Source of the DNA: Streptomyces sp. V2I9
GTDB lineage: Bacteria; Actinomycetota; Actinomycetes; Streptomycetales; Streptomycetaceae
DNA length: 64,000 nucleotides
Assembly: GCF_030817475.1 (NCBI RefSeq)
Contig: NZ_JAUSZJ010000002.1
Coordinates: forward strand, 5,656,626-5,720,625
Direction of reading: 5' to 3'
Part shown: positions 1 through 7,357 of the stretch, one piece after another
How positions within the stretch are numbered: the first letter of the stretch is position 1
Layout: every line of letters begins with the position of its first letter
The notes under the pieces: generated by a model
Told to the model about the DNA's origin: nothing
Databases searched by the model: none
What the model saw: the letters and a program-made list of their open reading frames with translations, nothing else
Translations under genes and position numbers: made by a program

Positions 1-1
1 C

Positions 2-871
2 CAGGCCCTCTCCGCCGCCGTCGCCGCACTCACCAGGCCCGGTGCCCGGCTGGGCGTCGAAGAGTTCACCTATCCGGTGCTGAAGGCCGTCGCCGCCCGG
101 CTCGGCGTCACCCTCGTGCCGCTGGCCATGGACGAGGAGGGGCTGATCCCCGAGGCGGTGGAGGAGGCGCACCGCGCCGAACCGCTGCACGCCGTCTACG
201 TACAGCCGGTCCTGCACAACCCGCTGTCCCGCACCATGTCCGCACGGCGTCTCGACCACCTGGCCGACGTGCTCCTGACCTCAGGAATCCACGCCGTCGA
301 GGACGCCGTCTGGGCCTTCCTCCGGGACGACCTGCCGTCGCTCGCCTCCCGTGCTCCCGAACGGACCGTCCTGGTGGACAGCCTCTCCAAGCGGCTCTCA
401 CCGGGGCTGACGCTCGGGTTCGCGGTGGCCCCGGCCGCACTCGCCGGCCGGGTGACGGGGGCGCTGCGCTCCGGCGGGTGGACGCCCATGCGGTTCCCCC
501 TGGAGGCGATGGTGCGCTGGCAGGCCGACGGCACCGCCGCCACCCTCGTACGGGCCAAGCGGCGGGAGGCGCGGGCACGTCAGGAGATCGCGCAACGCCA
601 CCTCGGCGACTTCCGGACGGGCGGCGACCCCTGCTCGTACTACCGCTGGTGGGAGCTGCCCGACCCCTGGCGCGCCGACACCTTCGTCGCCGCCGCCGCG
701 CGGCACGGCATCGCCGTGACCCCGGCGGCCGCGTTCCGCGTCGGCCGCCGGAGCGGCCCGCGGGCCGTCCGTCTCGGGTTGGCGTCGCCCACCCGCGACG
801 TGCTCTCCGGGGCCCTGAGGACCCTCGCCGACATCGCCCGGACCGCGCCGGACGACCTGGCCGGAGAGTGA
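2..871 (+). CDS. PLP-dependent aminotransferase, probably the C-terminal part of a MocR-type regulator (5' end missing)
   Basis: The reading frame is open from the window edge to a TGA at 869-871, so the N-terminus lies outside. The visible part is the large and small domains of a fold-type I (class I/II) aminotransferase. The stretch DSLSKRLSPGLTLGF matches the PLP-lysine motif (SxSKxxxPGLRxGF), with the lysine forming the Schiff base, and VQPVLHNPLSRTMS matches the family's Q-P-x-x-x-N-P motif. In actinobacteria this sequence type is usually the C-terminal domain of GntR/MocR regulators, in which the aminotransferase domain acts as a ligand sensor, but the DNA-binding half is not visible. 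A stand-alone aminotransferase is the alternative. Confidence 0.85.
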   Translation, partial: QALSAAVAALTRPGARLGVEEFTYPVLKAVAARLGVTLVPLAMDEEGLIPEAVEEAHRAEPLHAVYVQPVLHNPLSRTMSARRLDHLADVLLTSGIHAVEDAVWAFLRDDLPSLASRAPERTVLVDSLSKRLSPGLTLGFAVAPAALAGRVTGALRSGGWTPMRFPLEAMVRWQADGTAATLVRAKRREARARQEIAQRHLGDFRTGGDPCSYYRWWELPDPWRADTFVAAAARHGIAVTPAAAFRVGRRSGPRAVRLGLASPTRDVLSGALRTLADIARTAPDDLAGE

Positions 872-877
872 GCGCCC

Positions 878-892
878 GCCCCGTACCGGGGC
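878..892. terminator. Short hairpin between convergent genes
   Basis: GCCCCG-TAC-CGGGGC forms a 6-bp GC stem with a 3-nt loop directly between the convergent stop codons at 871 and 903. There is no T-run, as is normal for Streptomyces terminators. It could serve both strands. Confidence 0.4.
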
Positions 893-902
893 CACCCCTG
901 CG

Positions 903-1705
903 TCAGGGCGCGCCGTCGCCGCGTCGCGCGGTCTCCTCCAGGAGGCCGTCGAGGTCCTTCAGCCGGTCGAGGCCCTTCACGGCCCTGGCCATCCGGTGGT
1001 TGGCGCTCAGGGTCGTGCGGTGGCGGTGGAGGAAGGCCCAGTAGCCCGCCGTGTACGGGCAGGCGTGCTCGCCGGTGCGCTCGGTGGGGCGGTAGGCGCA
1101 GGGGCCGCAGAGATCGCTCATCCTGTGGATGTAGGCCCCGCCGGAGGTGTACGGCTTGGTCGTCATCCGGCCGCCGTCCGCGTACTGCGACATGCCGACG
1201 ACGTTGGGCAGCATCACCCAGTCGTAGCCGTCCACGAAGCACCGGTGGAACCAGTCCGTCACCGCCGCCGGGTCCCAGCCGTCCTGGAGGGCCCGGCTGC
1301 CCAGCACCATCAGACGCGGGATGTGGTGGGTCCAGCCGGTGTCGCGCACCTGCTCCAGCACGGTGGACAGGCAGTTGGCGGTGACCGCGTCCGCGTCCAG
1401 ATCGAGGAACCAGTCGGGCGGCGGCGCCCGGTGGCGCAGCGTGTTGCGGGTCCGGTAGTCCTCGCCGAAGTGCCAGGAGAGCTGCCAGACGTACTCCCGC
1501 CAGCCGGCGATCCGCCGGACGAACCCCTCGACGCTGTTGAGCGGCGCGTCCCCCGCCCGCCACGCCGGTGGAAGCGGCGGCGGCTCAGGACGGAGCGCGC
1601 CTCGATCATCAGGAGCGGGGCGTGCGCATCCGGTCCGCCGTGGCGCGGGTCGAGGAAGTGCGGGCCCAGTTGGTCCCCGAAGAGCCAGTGGGTGCGTGGT
1701 GCCAT
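903..1705 (-). pseudogene. Cryptochrome/photolyase-related gene, internally deleted and frameshifted
   Basis: The start (ATG at 1703-1705) gives a typical N-terminus for the deoxyribodipyrimidine photolyase-related / FeS-BCP family (MAPRTHWLFGDQLGPHFL, then LLMIEARSVL..RRRFHR). After about 48 codons this frame loses homology. A second frame, readable from about position 1563 down to the stop at 903, carries the C-terminal part (APLNSVEGFVRRIAGWREYVW, LPNVVGMSQYADGG, RMSDLCGPCAY). The latter includes the Met-Ser-Asp and Cys-x-x-Cys signature of iron-sulphur photolyases. Family members are about 500 residues long, so roughly 200 codons of the antenna and alpha domains are missing at the junction near 1560. 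The junction is also out of frame, so no functional photolyase is expected. The C-terminal frame could be translated on its own from an internal start, but would lack half the FAD pocket. Confidence 0.8.
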
Positions 1706-1748
1706 GAGGTGTTTCCGTCCTGACGCCGGTGGCCCCCGCCCCACGCTA

Positions 1749-1769
1749 GGGACGCCTCCAGGAGGTCCC
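1749..1769. terminator. Hairpin downstream of the small membrane-protein gene
   Basis: GGGACGCCTCC-A-GGAGGTCCC is an inverted repeat with one bulged base. It lies downstream of the minus-strand gene ending at 1888 and upstream of the photolyase remnant, so it may separate the two transcription units. Confidence 0.35.
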
Positions 1770-1772
1770 GGC

Positions 1773-1805
1773 GACGCCACGCCGGTCAGTGACGCCACGC
1801 CGGTC
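1773..1805. repeat. Two direct copies of a 15-bp sequence, 18-bp period
   Basis: GACGCCACGCCGGTC occurs at 1773-1787 and 1791-1805, separated by AGT. It is in non-coding DNA between two minus-strand genes. Its function is unknown. Confidence 0.6.
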
Positions 1806-1887
1806 GGCGCGCGACGGCCGGTCGGAGGCGCGACCGTCCCCCGACAGGGCGGCGGGCGATCAGGTGGTGGCCGGCCGCACCGGCCGC

Positions 1888-2325
1888 TCAGCCCGTCGCC
1901 GCGGTCATCCGCCGCAGCCCCGTGTACTGGAGCCCGGTGTAGACCGCCACGATCACCGCGCCGATCAGCAGCAACACCACCCCCGTGCCGTTGAGCGGCA
2001 TGACGTCGGCGACGGCCGTCACCAGGCAGCCGGCCGCGCACACGGCGTTGACCGCGACGACGGTCCTGGCCAGGGCGGCCGGGATCACCGGGTAGCCCGC
2101 GATCAGGGCGAGGCAGGCCGCCCCGCCGAGCTGGAAGATCCCGAACGCCATCGCGAAGGCGACCGGCATCCCGGTCAGGGAGCCCAGCGGCGCGGCGGCC
2201 GCGACGAGGACGAGGCCCATCACGGCGGTGCTCGCGCTGTCCACGCGCAGCACCAGACGGAGGAAGCGGGCGGCGTCCGTGGCAGGGGACGGAACGGCGG
2301 TCGGGGCGAGGGTGTGCGACATCAT
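1888..2325 (-). CDS. Small four-helix integral membrane protein of unknown function
   Basis: A 145-residue protein with about four predicted hydrophobic segments after a polar N-terminus of about 25 residues (approximately 33-55, 58-78, 85-105, 112-132). The start is ATG at 2323-2325 with an ACGGAG ribosome-binding site about 4 nt upstream. A second ATG follows immediately, so initiation at 2322 is equally possible. The layout resembles small actinobacterial SPW/DoxX-like membrane proteins, but no diagnostic motif is visible and no function is assigned. Its upstream region now abuts an IS110-type element, which could have displaced its original promoter. Confidence 0.75.
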   Translation of the reverse strand: MMSHTLAPTAVPSPATDAARFLRLVLRVDSASTAVMGLVLVAAAAPLGSLTGMPVAFAMAFGIFQLGGAACLALIAGYPVIPAALARTVVAVNAVCAAGCLVTAVADVMPLNGTGVVLLLIGAVIVAVYTGLQYTGLRRMTAATG

Positions 2326-2439
2326 GGGTCTCCGTAAGTTGTTGGGTGGCCCGGGAGGGCCGGGTGTGGCTTATGGGGTCTTGCCTTCAGTGGCTTCGAA
2401 GGAGTGGCCGTCCGGCTCTCCGGGGCGCCCTGGCTGCTG

Positions 2440-3753
2440 ATTGAGATGTGCGCGCTGTGTGCGGTCGCTGATTGCGGAGATGACAGCGGGGTGTTCCTCG
2501 GGCCGACGGCATGTCGTGTGGGACGAGGAGGGGTTCGTGAGCAAGGGGAAAGAGCAGGTCTGGGCCGGTGTCGATGCGGGCAAGGGGCATCACTGGGCGG
2601 CTGTGGTCGATGGGACCGGTGCGACCCTGTGGTCGAAGAAGGTCGACAACGACGAGTCGGCGATCCTGACCGCGCTCGGCGAGATCCTCGACCTGGCGGA
2701 CCAGGTCCACTGGGCGGTGGACATCTCCGGTACGTCCTCCGCGCTGCTGCCGGCCCTGCTCGCGGCCCACGGCCGGCGGGCCGTCCACGTGCCCGGGCGC
2801 ACGGTCAACCGCATGTCGGGGGCCTACCGGGGTGAGGCGAAGACCGACGCCCGCGACGCCTACGTCATCGCCGAAACCGCCCGCCACCGCAGCGACTTCG
2901 CCGCCATCGGCGTGCCGGCCCAGCTGGCCGCCGACCTCGCGCTGCTGACCGCCCACCGCTCCGACCTGGTGGCCGACCGGGTCCGGATGATCAACCGGCT
3001 CCGCGACATGCTGACCGGCGTCTTCCCCGCCCTGGAACGGGCCTTCGACCACAGCTCGCAGAAGGGCGCACTGGTCCTGCCGACGGGCTACCGGACCCCG
3101 GCCGCGATCCGCCGCCGCGGCCGGGCGCGGCTGACGGCCTGGCTCGCCAACCGCAGCGTCCGCGGGGCCGACGCGGTCGCCGCGACCGCGCTGGAAGCCG
3201 CCCACGCCCAGCAGACCGCGCTGCCCGGCGAGGACGTCGCCGCCCAGATCGTCGCCGACCTGGCCACGCAGATCCTGACCCTGGACGACCGCCTGAAGCG
3301 GATCGACCAGCAGATCCGCGACACCTTCCGCAGCCACCCGCAGGCCGAGATCATCGAGTCGATGCCCGGCATGGGCCCGATACTCGGCGCCGAGTTCGTC
3401 GTCGCGGCCGGCGACCTGGCGGCCTACGCCGACGCCGGCCACCTCGCCTCGGCGGCCGGGCTCGTGCCCGTCCCGCGCGACTCCGGACGCCGCACCGGCA
3501 GCCTGCACCGCCCCAAGCGCTACAGCCGCCGCCTGCGCCGGGTGTTCTACCTGTCCGCACAGACCAGCATCATCCGCGAGGGCCCGAACCGGGACTTCTG
3601 CCTCAAGAAGCGCGGCGAAGGCTGCAAACACGTCCAGGCCGTCATCGCCCTGGCCCGCCGTCGGGCCAGCGTCCTGTGGGCACTCCTGCGCGACAACCGA
3701 GTCTTCACCCCCGAGCTGCCGGTCGCGCAAGCGGCTTGACTTCATCATTGAGA
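2440..3753 (+). mobile_element. IS110-family insertion sequence (ends approximate)
   Basis: IS110 elements lack terminal inverted repeats, so the ends have to be inferred. The heptamer ATTGAGA occurs at 2440-2446, about 90 bp before the transposase start, and again at 3747-3753, 8 bp after its stop, 1307 bp apart. A short shared core at both ends is what IS110 site-specific insertion leaves, so these are the best end candidates. The arrangement of a long non-coding left end and a very short right end fits the IS110 subgroup, in which the left end encodes the bridge RNA. The true left end could lie further upstream, anywhere down to 2326. Confidence 0.6.
2537..3739 (+). CDS. IS110-family transposase (DEDD recombinase)
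   Basis: The 400-residue protein starts at GTG 2537, placed by the GAGGAGG ribosome-binding site 5-10 nt upstream; the open frame extends further but without a better start. The N-terminal RuvC-like DEDD domain shows D13 (GVDAGK), D62 (AVDISG), D104 and D107 (TDARDAY). This spacing equals that of IS621 (D11, E60, D102, D105), except that the second acidic residue is Asp rather than Glu. The C-terminal Tnp domain has the SMPGMGPILGAE stretch and an AGLVPVPRDSG motif, whose serine (about residue 316) is the likely catalytic serine. The gene is full length with no frameshift, so the element may be active. Transposition in this family is guided by a bridge RNA from the element's non-coding end. 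Confidence 0.93.
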   Translation: MSKGKEQVWAGVDAGKGHHWAAVVDGTGATLWSKKVDNDESAILTALGEILDLADQVHWAVDISGTSSALLPALLAAHGRRAVHVPGRTVNRMSGAYRGEAKTDARDAYVIAETARHRSDFAAIGVPAQLAADLALLTAHRSDLVADRVRMINRLRDMLTGVFPALERAFDHSSQKGALVLPTGYRTPAAIRRRGRARLTAWLANRSVRGADAVAATALEAAHAQQTALPGEDVAAQIVADLATQILTLDDRLKRIDQQIRDTFRSHPQAEIIESMPGMGPILGAEFVVAAGDLAAYADAGHLASAAGLVPVPRDSGRRTGSLHRPKRYSRRLRRVFYLSAQTSIIREGPNRDFCLKKRGEGCKHVQAVIALARRRASVLWALLRDNRVFTPELPVAQAA

Positions 3754-3774
3754 CTCCTTCGTGCGGCGGGTCGG

Positions 3775-3787
3775 TGACACCGTGTCA
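3775..3787. promoter_or_regulatory. Perfect palindrome upstream of the XRE regulator
   Basis: TGACAC-C-GTGTCA is a perfect 6+1+6 palindrome 76 bp upstream of the ATG at 3863, immediately after the IS110 right end. It is a plausible autoregulatory operator for the XRE protein, inferred only from symmetry and position. Confidence 0.35.
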
Positions 3788-3862
3788 TGCGGGAGGGCGG
3801 GGACTCCATGACCTCCCGGGTCAAGACCGCGGGGGGCGCGGCGCCATGGGTACGGTGGAGGC

Positions 3863-4678
3863 ATGGAGATCCAAGAGCCTTCCCGTGTGGGCCCGTTGCT
3901 CCGGGCGTGGCGCCGCCGACGCAAGCTCAGCCAGCTCGAACTGGCCCTGCGGGCGGACTCCTCGACCCGGCACCTCTCCTGCGTCGAGACCGGTCGCGCC
4001 CGGCCGAGCCGTGAGCTGATCCTCCGGCTCGCCGACCACCTCGACATTCCGCTGCGGGATCGCAACGGCCTTCTGCTGGCCGCCGGTTACGCTCCCGCCT
4101 ACCGGGAGTCACCGCTCGACAGCGAGCCGATGGCCATGGTCCGCTCCGCGATCAGGGCGATGCTCGCGGGCCACGAGCCGTACCCGGCCGCCGCGATCGA
4201 CCGGATCTGGAACATCGTCGACCGCAACGACGCCATGTCCCTGCTCCTGGGCACCGTGCCGCCGCACCTGACGGAGTCGGGCGGCAACGTCATGCGGCTG
4301 ATCCTCCACCCGGAGGGGCTCGCCTCCCAGTGCCTGAACTTCACCCAGGTCCGCGCCCACGCCCTGGGGCGGCTTCGGCACCAGGTCGACACCACCGGCC
4401 ACGGCGACCTCCGGGAGCTGTACGAGGAGGTGTCCGCCTACCCGGCACCGCAGGGCCTCGACGCCGACCCCGGCCCGGTGGACCCGACCGGTATCGTCGC
4501 TCCGCTGCGCATCCGTACGCCCCTCGGCGACATGGCGTTCTTCAGTACGATCGCCACCTTCGGGGCCCCGGCCGACGTCACCCTGTCGGAGCTCGCGGTG
4601 GAGTCGTTCTTCCCGATGGACGAGCGGACGGACGCACTGCTGCGCACCCTGGCGTCGACGGGAGCCGGGGGCCGCTGA
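3863..4678 (+). CDS. XRE/Cro-type transcriptional regulator with MmyB-like ligand domain
   Basis: The 271-residue protein starts at ATG 3863 behind GGAGG. Residues about 8-65 form the helix-turn-helix domain (GPLLRAWRRRRKLSQLELA, SSTRHLSCVETGRARPSRELI), with the strongly conserved 'S.R.LS..E.GR..PSR' recognition helix of the MmyB/XRE subgroup. Residues about 100-265 match the MmyB-like ligand-binding domain (PYPAAAIDRIWNIVDRNDA). This subgroup often sits next to a short-chain dehydrogenase or other oxidoreductase that it controls. Here the neighbours are an IS element and a small minus-strand gene, so the target is unknown and may have been separated by the insertion. Confidence 0.9.
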   Translation: MEIQEPSRVGPLLRAWRRRRKLSQLELALRADSSTRHLSCVETGRARPSRELILRLADHLDIPLRDRNGLLLAAGYAPAYRESPLDSEPMAMVRSAIRAMLAGHEPYPAAAIDRIWNIVDRNDAMSLLLGTVPPHLTESGGNVMRLILHPEGLASQCLNFTQVRAHALGRLRHQVDTTGHGDLRELYEEVSAYPAPQGLDADPGPVDPTGIVAPLRIRTPLGDMAFFSTIATFGAPADVTLSELAVESFFPMDERTDALLRTLASTGAGGR

Positions 4679-4718
4679 CCGTACGGCCCGGAGCCCGCGC
4701 GCCGGAGCGTCCCGGGCG

Positions 4719-4943
4719 TCAGCGACGGCGCGGTTCGGAGCCGGAGCCCGACGCCGCGTGGGGATGTGCCCGGAAGTCCCGCCCCGCGCTCCGCAGTTGC
4801 TGGGCCCGCAGCCGGGCTGCCTGCTCGATCAGCAACCCGTCCACGTTCTCGGTGGCCCCGCGGCGTCCGCGCCGTACCAGCACCACCGCACACCACGCGC
4901 ACACCCCGCCGATTCCTGCGAGCAACGCGACGAACGTCCCCAT
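4719..4943 (-). CDS. Small single-pass membrane protein of unknown function
   Basis: A 74-residue protein with one N-terminal transmembrane helix (about residues 3-25, GTFVALLAGIGGVCAWCAVV) followed by a basic stop-transfer stretch (RRGRRG) and a hydrophilic, Arg/Gln-rich tail, so the C-terminus should be cytoplasmic. The start at 4943 is chosen over the longer open frame (to 5015) because a GGGGGG ribosome-binding site sits 3 nt upstream and the upstream codons are not membrane-compatible. It is transcribed away from the copper-controlled gene at 5102. No family was recognised. Confidence 0.6.
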   Translation of the reverse strand: MGTFVALLAGIGGVCAWCAVVLVRRGRRGATENVDGLLIEQAARLRAQQLRSAGRDFRAHPHAASGSGSEPRRR

Positions 4944-5028
4944 GAACCCCCCGATCCCCGTACCGCGGCAGTACCGGCGCTTCCCATGGTCGGCGTTCCC
5001 GCTGCCGCGGCACAAGGCCTGATCCCGG

Positions 5029-5056
5029 TTGACTTGATACCCCCAGGGGGTATCTT
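5029..5056 (+). promoter_or_regulatory. CsoR-type copper operator overlapping a promoter
   Basis: GATACCCCCAGGGGGTATC at 5036-5054 is a perfect 9+1+9 palindrome of the TACCCC-GGGGTA class bound by the copper sensor CsoR. A TTGAC -35 lies at 5029-5033 and a TATCTT-like -10 at 5051-5056, so the operator fills the spacer and binding would block the promoter. It lies 47 bp upstream of the ATG at 5102. By family knowledge, Cu(I) releases CsoR and induces transcription. Confidence 0.8.
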
Positions 5057-5101
5057 GGAACGAGTGGCCGCGATCTGGCGGCCCGGACGAGGGAGTGGGC
5101 C

Positions 5102-6058
5102 ATGCAGACCGGTCTCAAGATCACGGCCTTCGCCGCGGGGCTCGCGGCTGTCTTCGGGTCGGCGTACACGGTGGGAGGGGCGCTGGAACCCGCCGCCGCG
5201 CCCAAGGAGCCGGCCCACCAGGACGCCCATGCGGAGAAGGAGCGCCCGGCGAAGAAGAAAGGCGCGGGGGAGTCCCGGGAGCTTCCCGGCGGCCTGCAGA
5301 TCTCCCGCGACGGTTTCACACTCGACCTCGACACCCCGCGCGTCGAGGCGGGCGAGCCGACCGAACTGCGCTTCTCCGTCGTGGACGAGGACACCTCCCG
5401 CAAGGTGACCGCGTTCCGCCGCGAACACGGCAAGGAACTGCACCTGATCGTGGCGTCGGACGACCTCGCCACCTACCGGCACCTGCACCCCGTGCGGGCC
5501 GCCGACGGCACCTGGTCCGCCCCCGTCGAACTGCCCGAGGCCGGTGGCTACCGGGTCTTCGCCGACTTCACCCCGGACGCGGGGAACGCCGAGGGCGTCA
5601 CCCTCGGCGCGGATCTCTCCGTGGCGGGTGACGCGCGCCCCGAGCCGCTGCCGGCCGCCGACCGGACGGTGACCGTCGACGGGTACGAGGTGACGCTGGC
5701 CGGGGCGTTGCGACCCGGCGCCGCCGGCGAACTCCGGCTGGAGGTCGAGAAGGACGGCAGGCCGGTCACCGACCTCCAGCCCTACCTCGGCGCGTACGGC
5801 CACCTCGTCGCGCTCCGCGCCGGCGACCTGGCGTACCTCCACGTCCACCCGAACGGCGAACCGGGCGACGGGCGGACGACGCCGGGCCCCGAGGTCTCCT
5901 TCACCGCGACCGCCCCGAGCAAGGGGGCCTACCGGCTGTTCCTCGACTTCCGGCACGAGGGGAAGGTCCGCACGGCCGCGTTCACCGTGCACGCCGGGGG
6001 CGCGTCCCCCGAGGAGTCCGCGCCGGAGGACGGGGAGTCCGCCGGTCACGGGCACTGA
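5102..6058 (+). CDS. Secreted or membrane-anchored copper-responsive protein of unknown biochemical role
   Basis: A 318-residue protein beginning with a hydrophobic segment (about residues 5-27) that acts as a signal peptide or anchor, followed by a Lys/Glu-rich linker (about 30-60). Two beta-rich halves follow, each containing a His-x-His-Pro or similar metal-binding-looking motif: YRHLHPV near residue 125 and LAYLHVHPNG near residue 245. The chain ends in GHGH. Homologues are typically encoded beside CopA-type ATPases. Here the gene is alone, but it sits directly behind a CsoR operator, so copper induction is expected. The protein probably binds or buffers copper outside the membrane; this is inference from motifs and regulation. 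Confidence 0.75.
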   Translation: MQTGLKITAFAAGLAAVFGSAYTVGGALEPAAAPKEPAHQDAHAEKERPAKKKGAGESRELPGGLQISRDGFTLDLDTPRVEAGEPTELRFSVVDEDTSRKVTAFRREHGKELHLIVASDDLATYRHLHPVRAADGTWSAPVELPEAGGYRVFADFTPDAGNAEGVTLGADLSVAGDARPEPLPAADRTVTVDGYEVTLAGALRPGAAGELRLEVEKDGRPVTDLQPYLGAYGHLVALRAGDLAYLHVHPNGEPGDGRTTPGPEVSFTATAPSKGAYRLFLDFRHEGKVRTAAFTVHAGGASPEESAPEDGESAGHGH

Positions 6059-6212
6059 GGCCCGGCGCGGGCTTCCGTGCGCGCCGAGGGGCCTGCCCGG
6101 CGGGCCGGGACGGGGCGCGCCGCTCGACGGCCTCCGGTGCGCCGAGGCCGGGGCCGGCGGTCGCGGCATCACCGTCCCGAGGGGGCCGTGTTCGAGCATC
6201 GGCATCGTTGGC

Positions 6213-6229
6213 TTAGGCTTGCCTAACCT
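6213..6229 (+). promoter_or_regulatory. Iron box (DmdR/DtxR-type operator)
   Basis: TTAGGCTTGCCTAACCT matches the actinobacterial iron-box pattern TTAGGTTAGGCTAACCT with a palindromic TTAGGC/GCCTAA core. It lies 29 bp upstream of the ATG at 6258 and is expected to repress the siderophore uptake operon when Fe(II) is replete. Confidence 0.8.
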
Positions 6230-6257
6230 TCATTGCTGGCCAACCTGAGGACCCTCC

Positions 6258-7307
6258 ATGCTCGGCTTCACCCGCGTGCGCCGCCACACCATCGCCGCCA
6301 CGGCCACCACCGTCGCCCTCGCCGTCGCCCTGGTCGGCTGTTCCTCGGACGGCGACGGCGACCAGGACGGGGCGAAGGACACGGCCAGGAGCGGCGGCGC
6401 CTTCCCCGTCTCGATCAAGAGCTCGCTCGGCACCGCGAAGATCGAGGAGAAGCCCGAACGCATCGTCACCCTCGGCCAGGGCTCGGCCGAGACCGCGATA
6501 GCCCTCGGCCAGACCCCGGTCGGCATCGAGAGCTACCCGTGGGGCAGCGACAAGTCCGGCTACCTCCCGTGGATCAACGAGGCCGTCAAGAAGTCCGGCG
6601 ACAAGCTGCCCAAGCAGTTCACCGGCGGCGAGGAGATCGACTTCGAGGCGATCACCGAGCTGGAGCCGGACGTCATCCTCGCCCCCTGGTCGGGCATCAC
6701 GCAGAAGCAGTACGACGTCCTCAAGGACATCGCCCCCACGGTCGCCTACCCCGACCAGGCGTGGAGCACCGACTGGGACCAGCAGATCGACATCATCGGC
6801 AAGGCGCTCGGCCGCACGAAGGACACCGACGGCCTCAAGACGAAGATCGAGAAGCAGCTCGCCGACGCCGCGGCCACCCGGCCGAACTACAAGGACGTCA
6901 CCTTCTCCTACATCTACAACTCCGGCCCCGGCACCCTCGGCGTCTTCAAGCCCGAGGAGCAGCGCGTCGAGATGGTCTCCTCGCTCGGCCTGAAGGTCGA
7001 CCCGGTCGTCAACGGCTTCAAGGAGACCCCCGGCACCGACTCGGCCCTCATCGGCCTGGAGAACGCCGAGAAGCTCAAGGACAGCGACATCGTCTTCACG
7101 TTCTACACGGACGAGAAGAACCGCAAGGAGATCGAGGGGCAGAAGCTGTACGCCGAGATCCCCGCCATCAAGAAGGGCGCCGTCGTCGCGAGCAACGACA
7201 ACTCCTTCGTCACCGCTTCCTCGATCATCAACCCGCTGACCGTGCCGTGGACGATCGAGCGCTACCTGCCGCTCATCGACCAGGCCGTCAAGACCGCCGG
7301 CAAGTAA
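6258..7307 (+). CDS. Iron-siderophore ABC transporter, substrate-binding lipoprotein
   Basis: A 349-residue protein with a lipoprotein signal: basic start, hydrophobic core (12-26) and lipobox LVGC with the lipidated cysteine at residue 28. The mature part is a FecB/FhuD-type class III binding protein (PERIVTLGQGSAETAIALGQTPVGI, then FEAITELEPDVILAPWSGI). It would capture ferric siderophore outside the membrane and deliver it to the two permeases encoded next. It is the first gene of an iron-box-controlled operon, with 50 bp to the next start. The substrate (desferrioxamine, enterobactin-like or other) cannot be read from the sequence. Confidence 0.93.
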   Translation: MLGFTRVRRHTIAATATTVALAVALVGCSSDGDGDQDGAKDTARSGGAFPVSIKSSLGTAKIEEKPERIVTLGQGSAETAIALGQTPVGIESYPWGSDKSGYLPWINEAVKKSGDKLPKQFTGGEEIDFEAITELEPDVILAPWSGITQKQYDVLKDIAPTVAYPDQAWSTDWDQQIDIIGKALGRTKDTDGLKTKIEKQLADAAATRPNYKDVTFSYIYNSGPGTLGVFKPEEQRVEMVSSLGLKVDPVVNGFKETPGTDSALIGLENAEKLKDSDIVFTFYTDEKNRKEIEGQKLYAEIPAIKKGAVVASNDNSFVTASSIINPLTVPWTIERYLPLIDQAVKTAGK

Positions 7308-7357
7308 CCCCGCCCGGGTACCGGAACCACCGAGGCCACAAGGCACACTCCACTCCC

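Noticed and set aside
2387..3748. 453-codon open frame antisense to the IS110 transposase
   Set aside because: Long antisense frames are expected in high-GC DNA; the translation is Gly/Val/Arg/His-rich without any family motif, while the opposite strand encodes a complete transposase.
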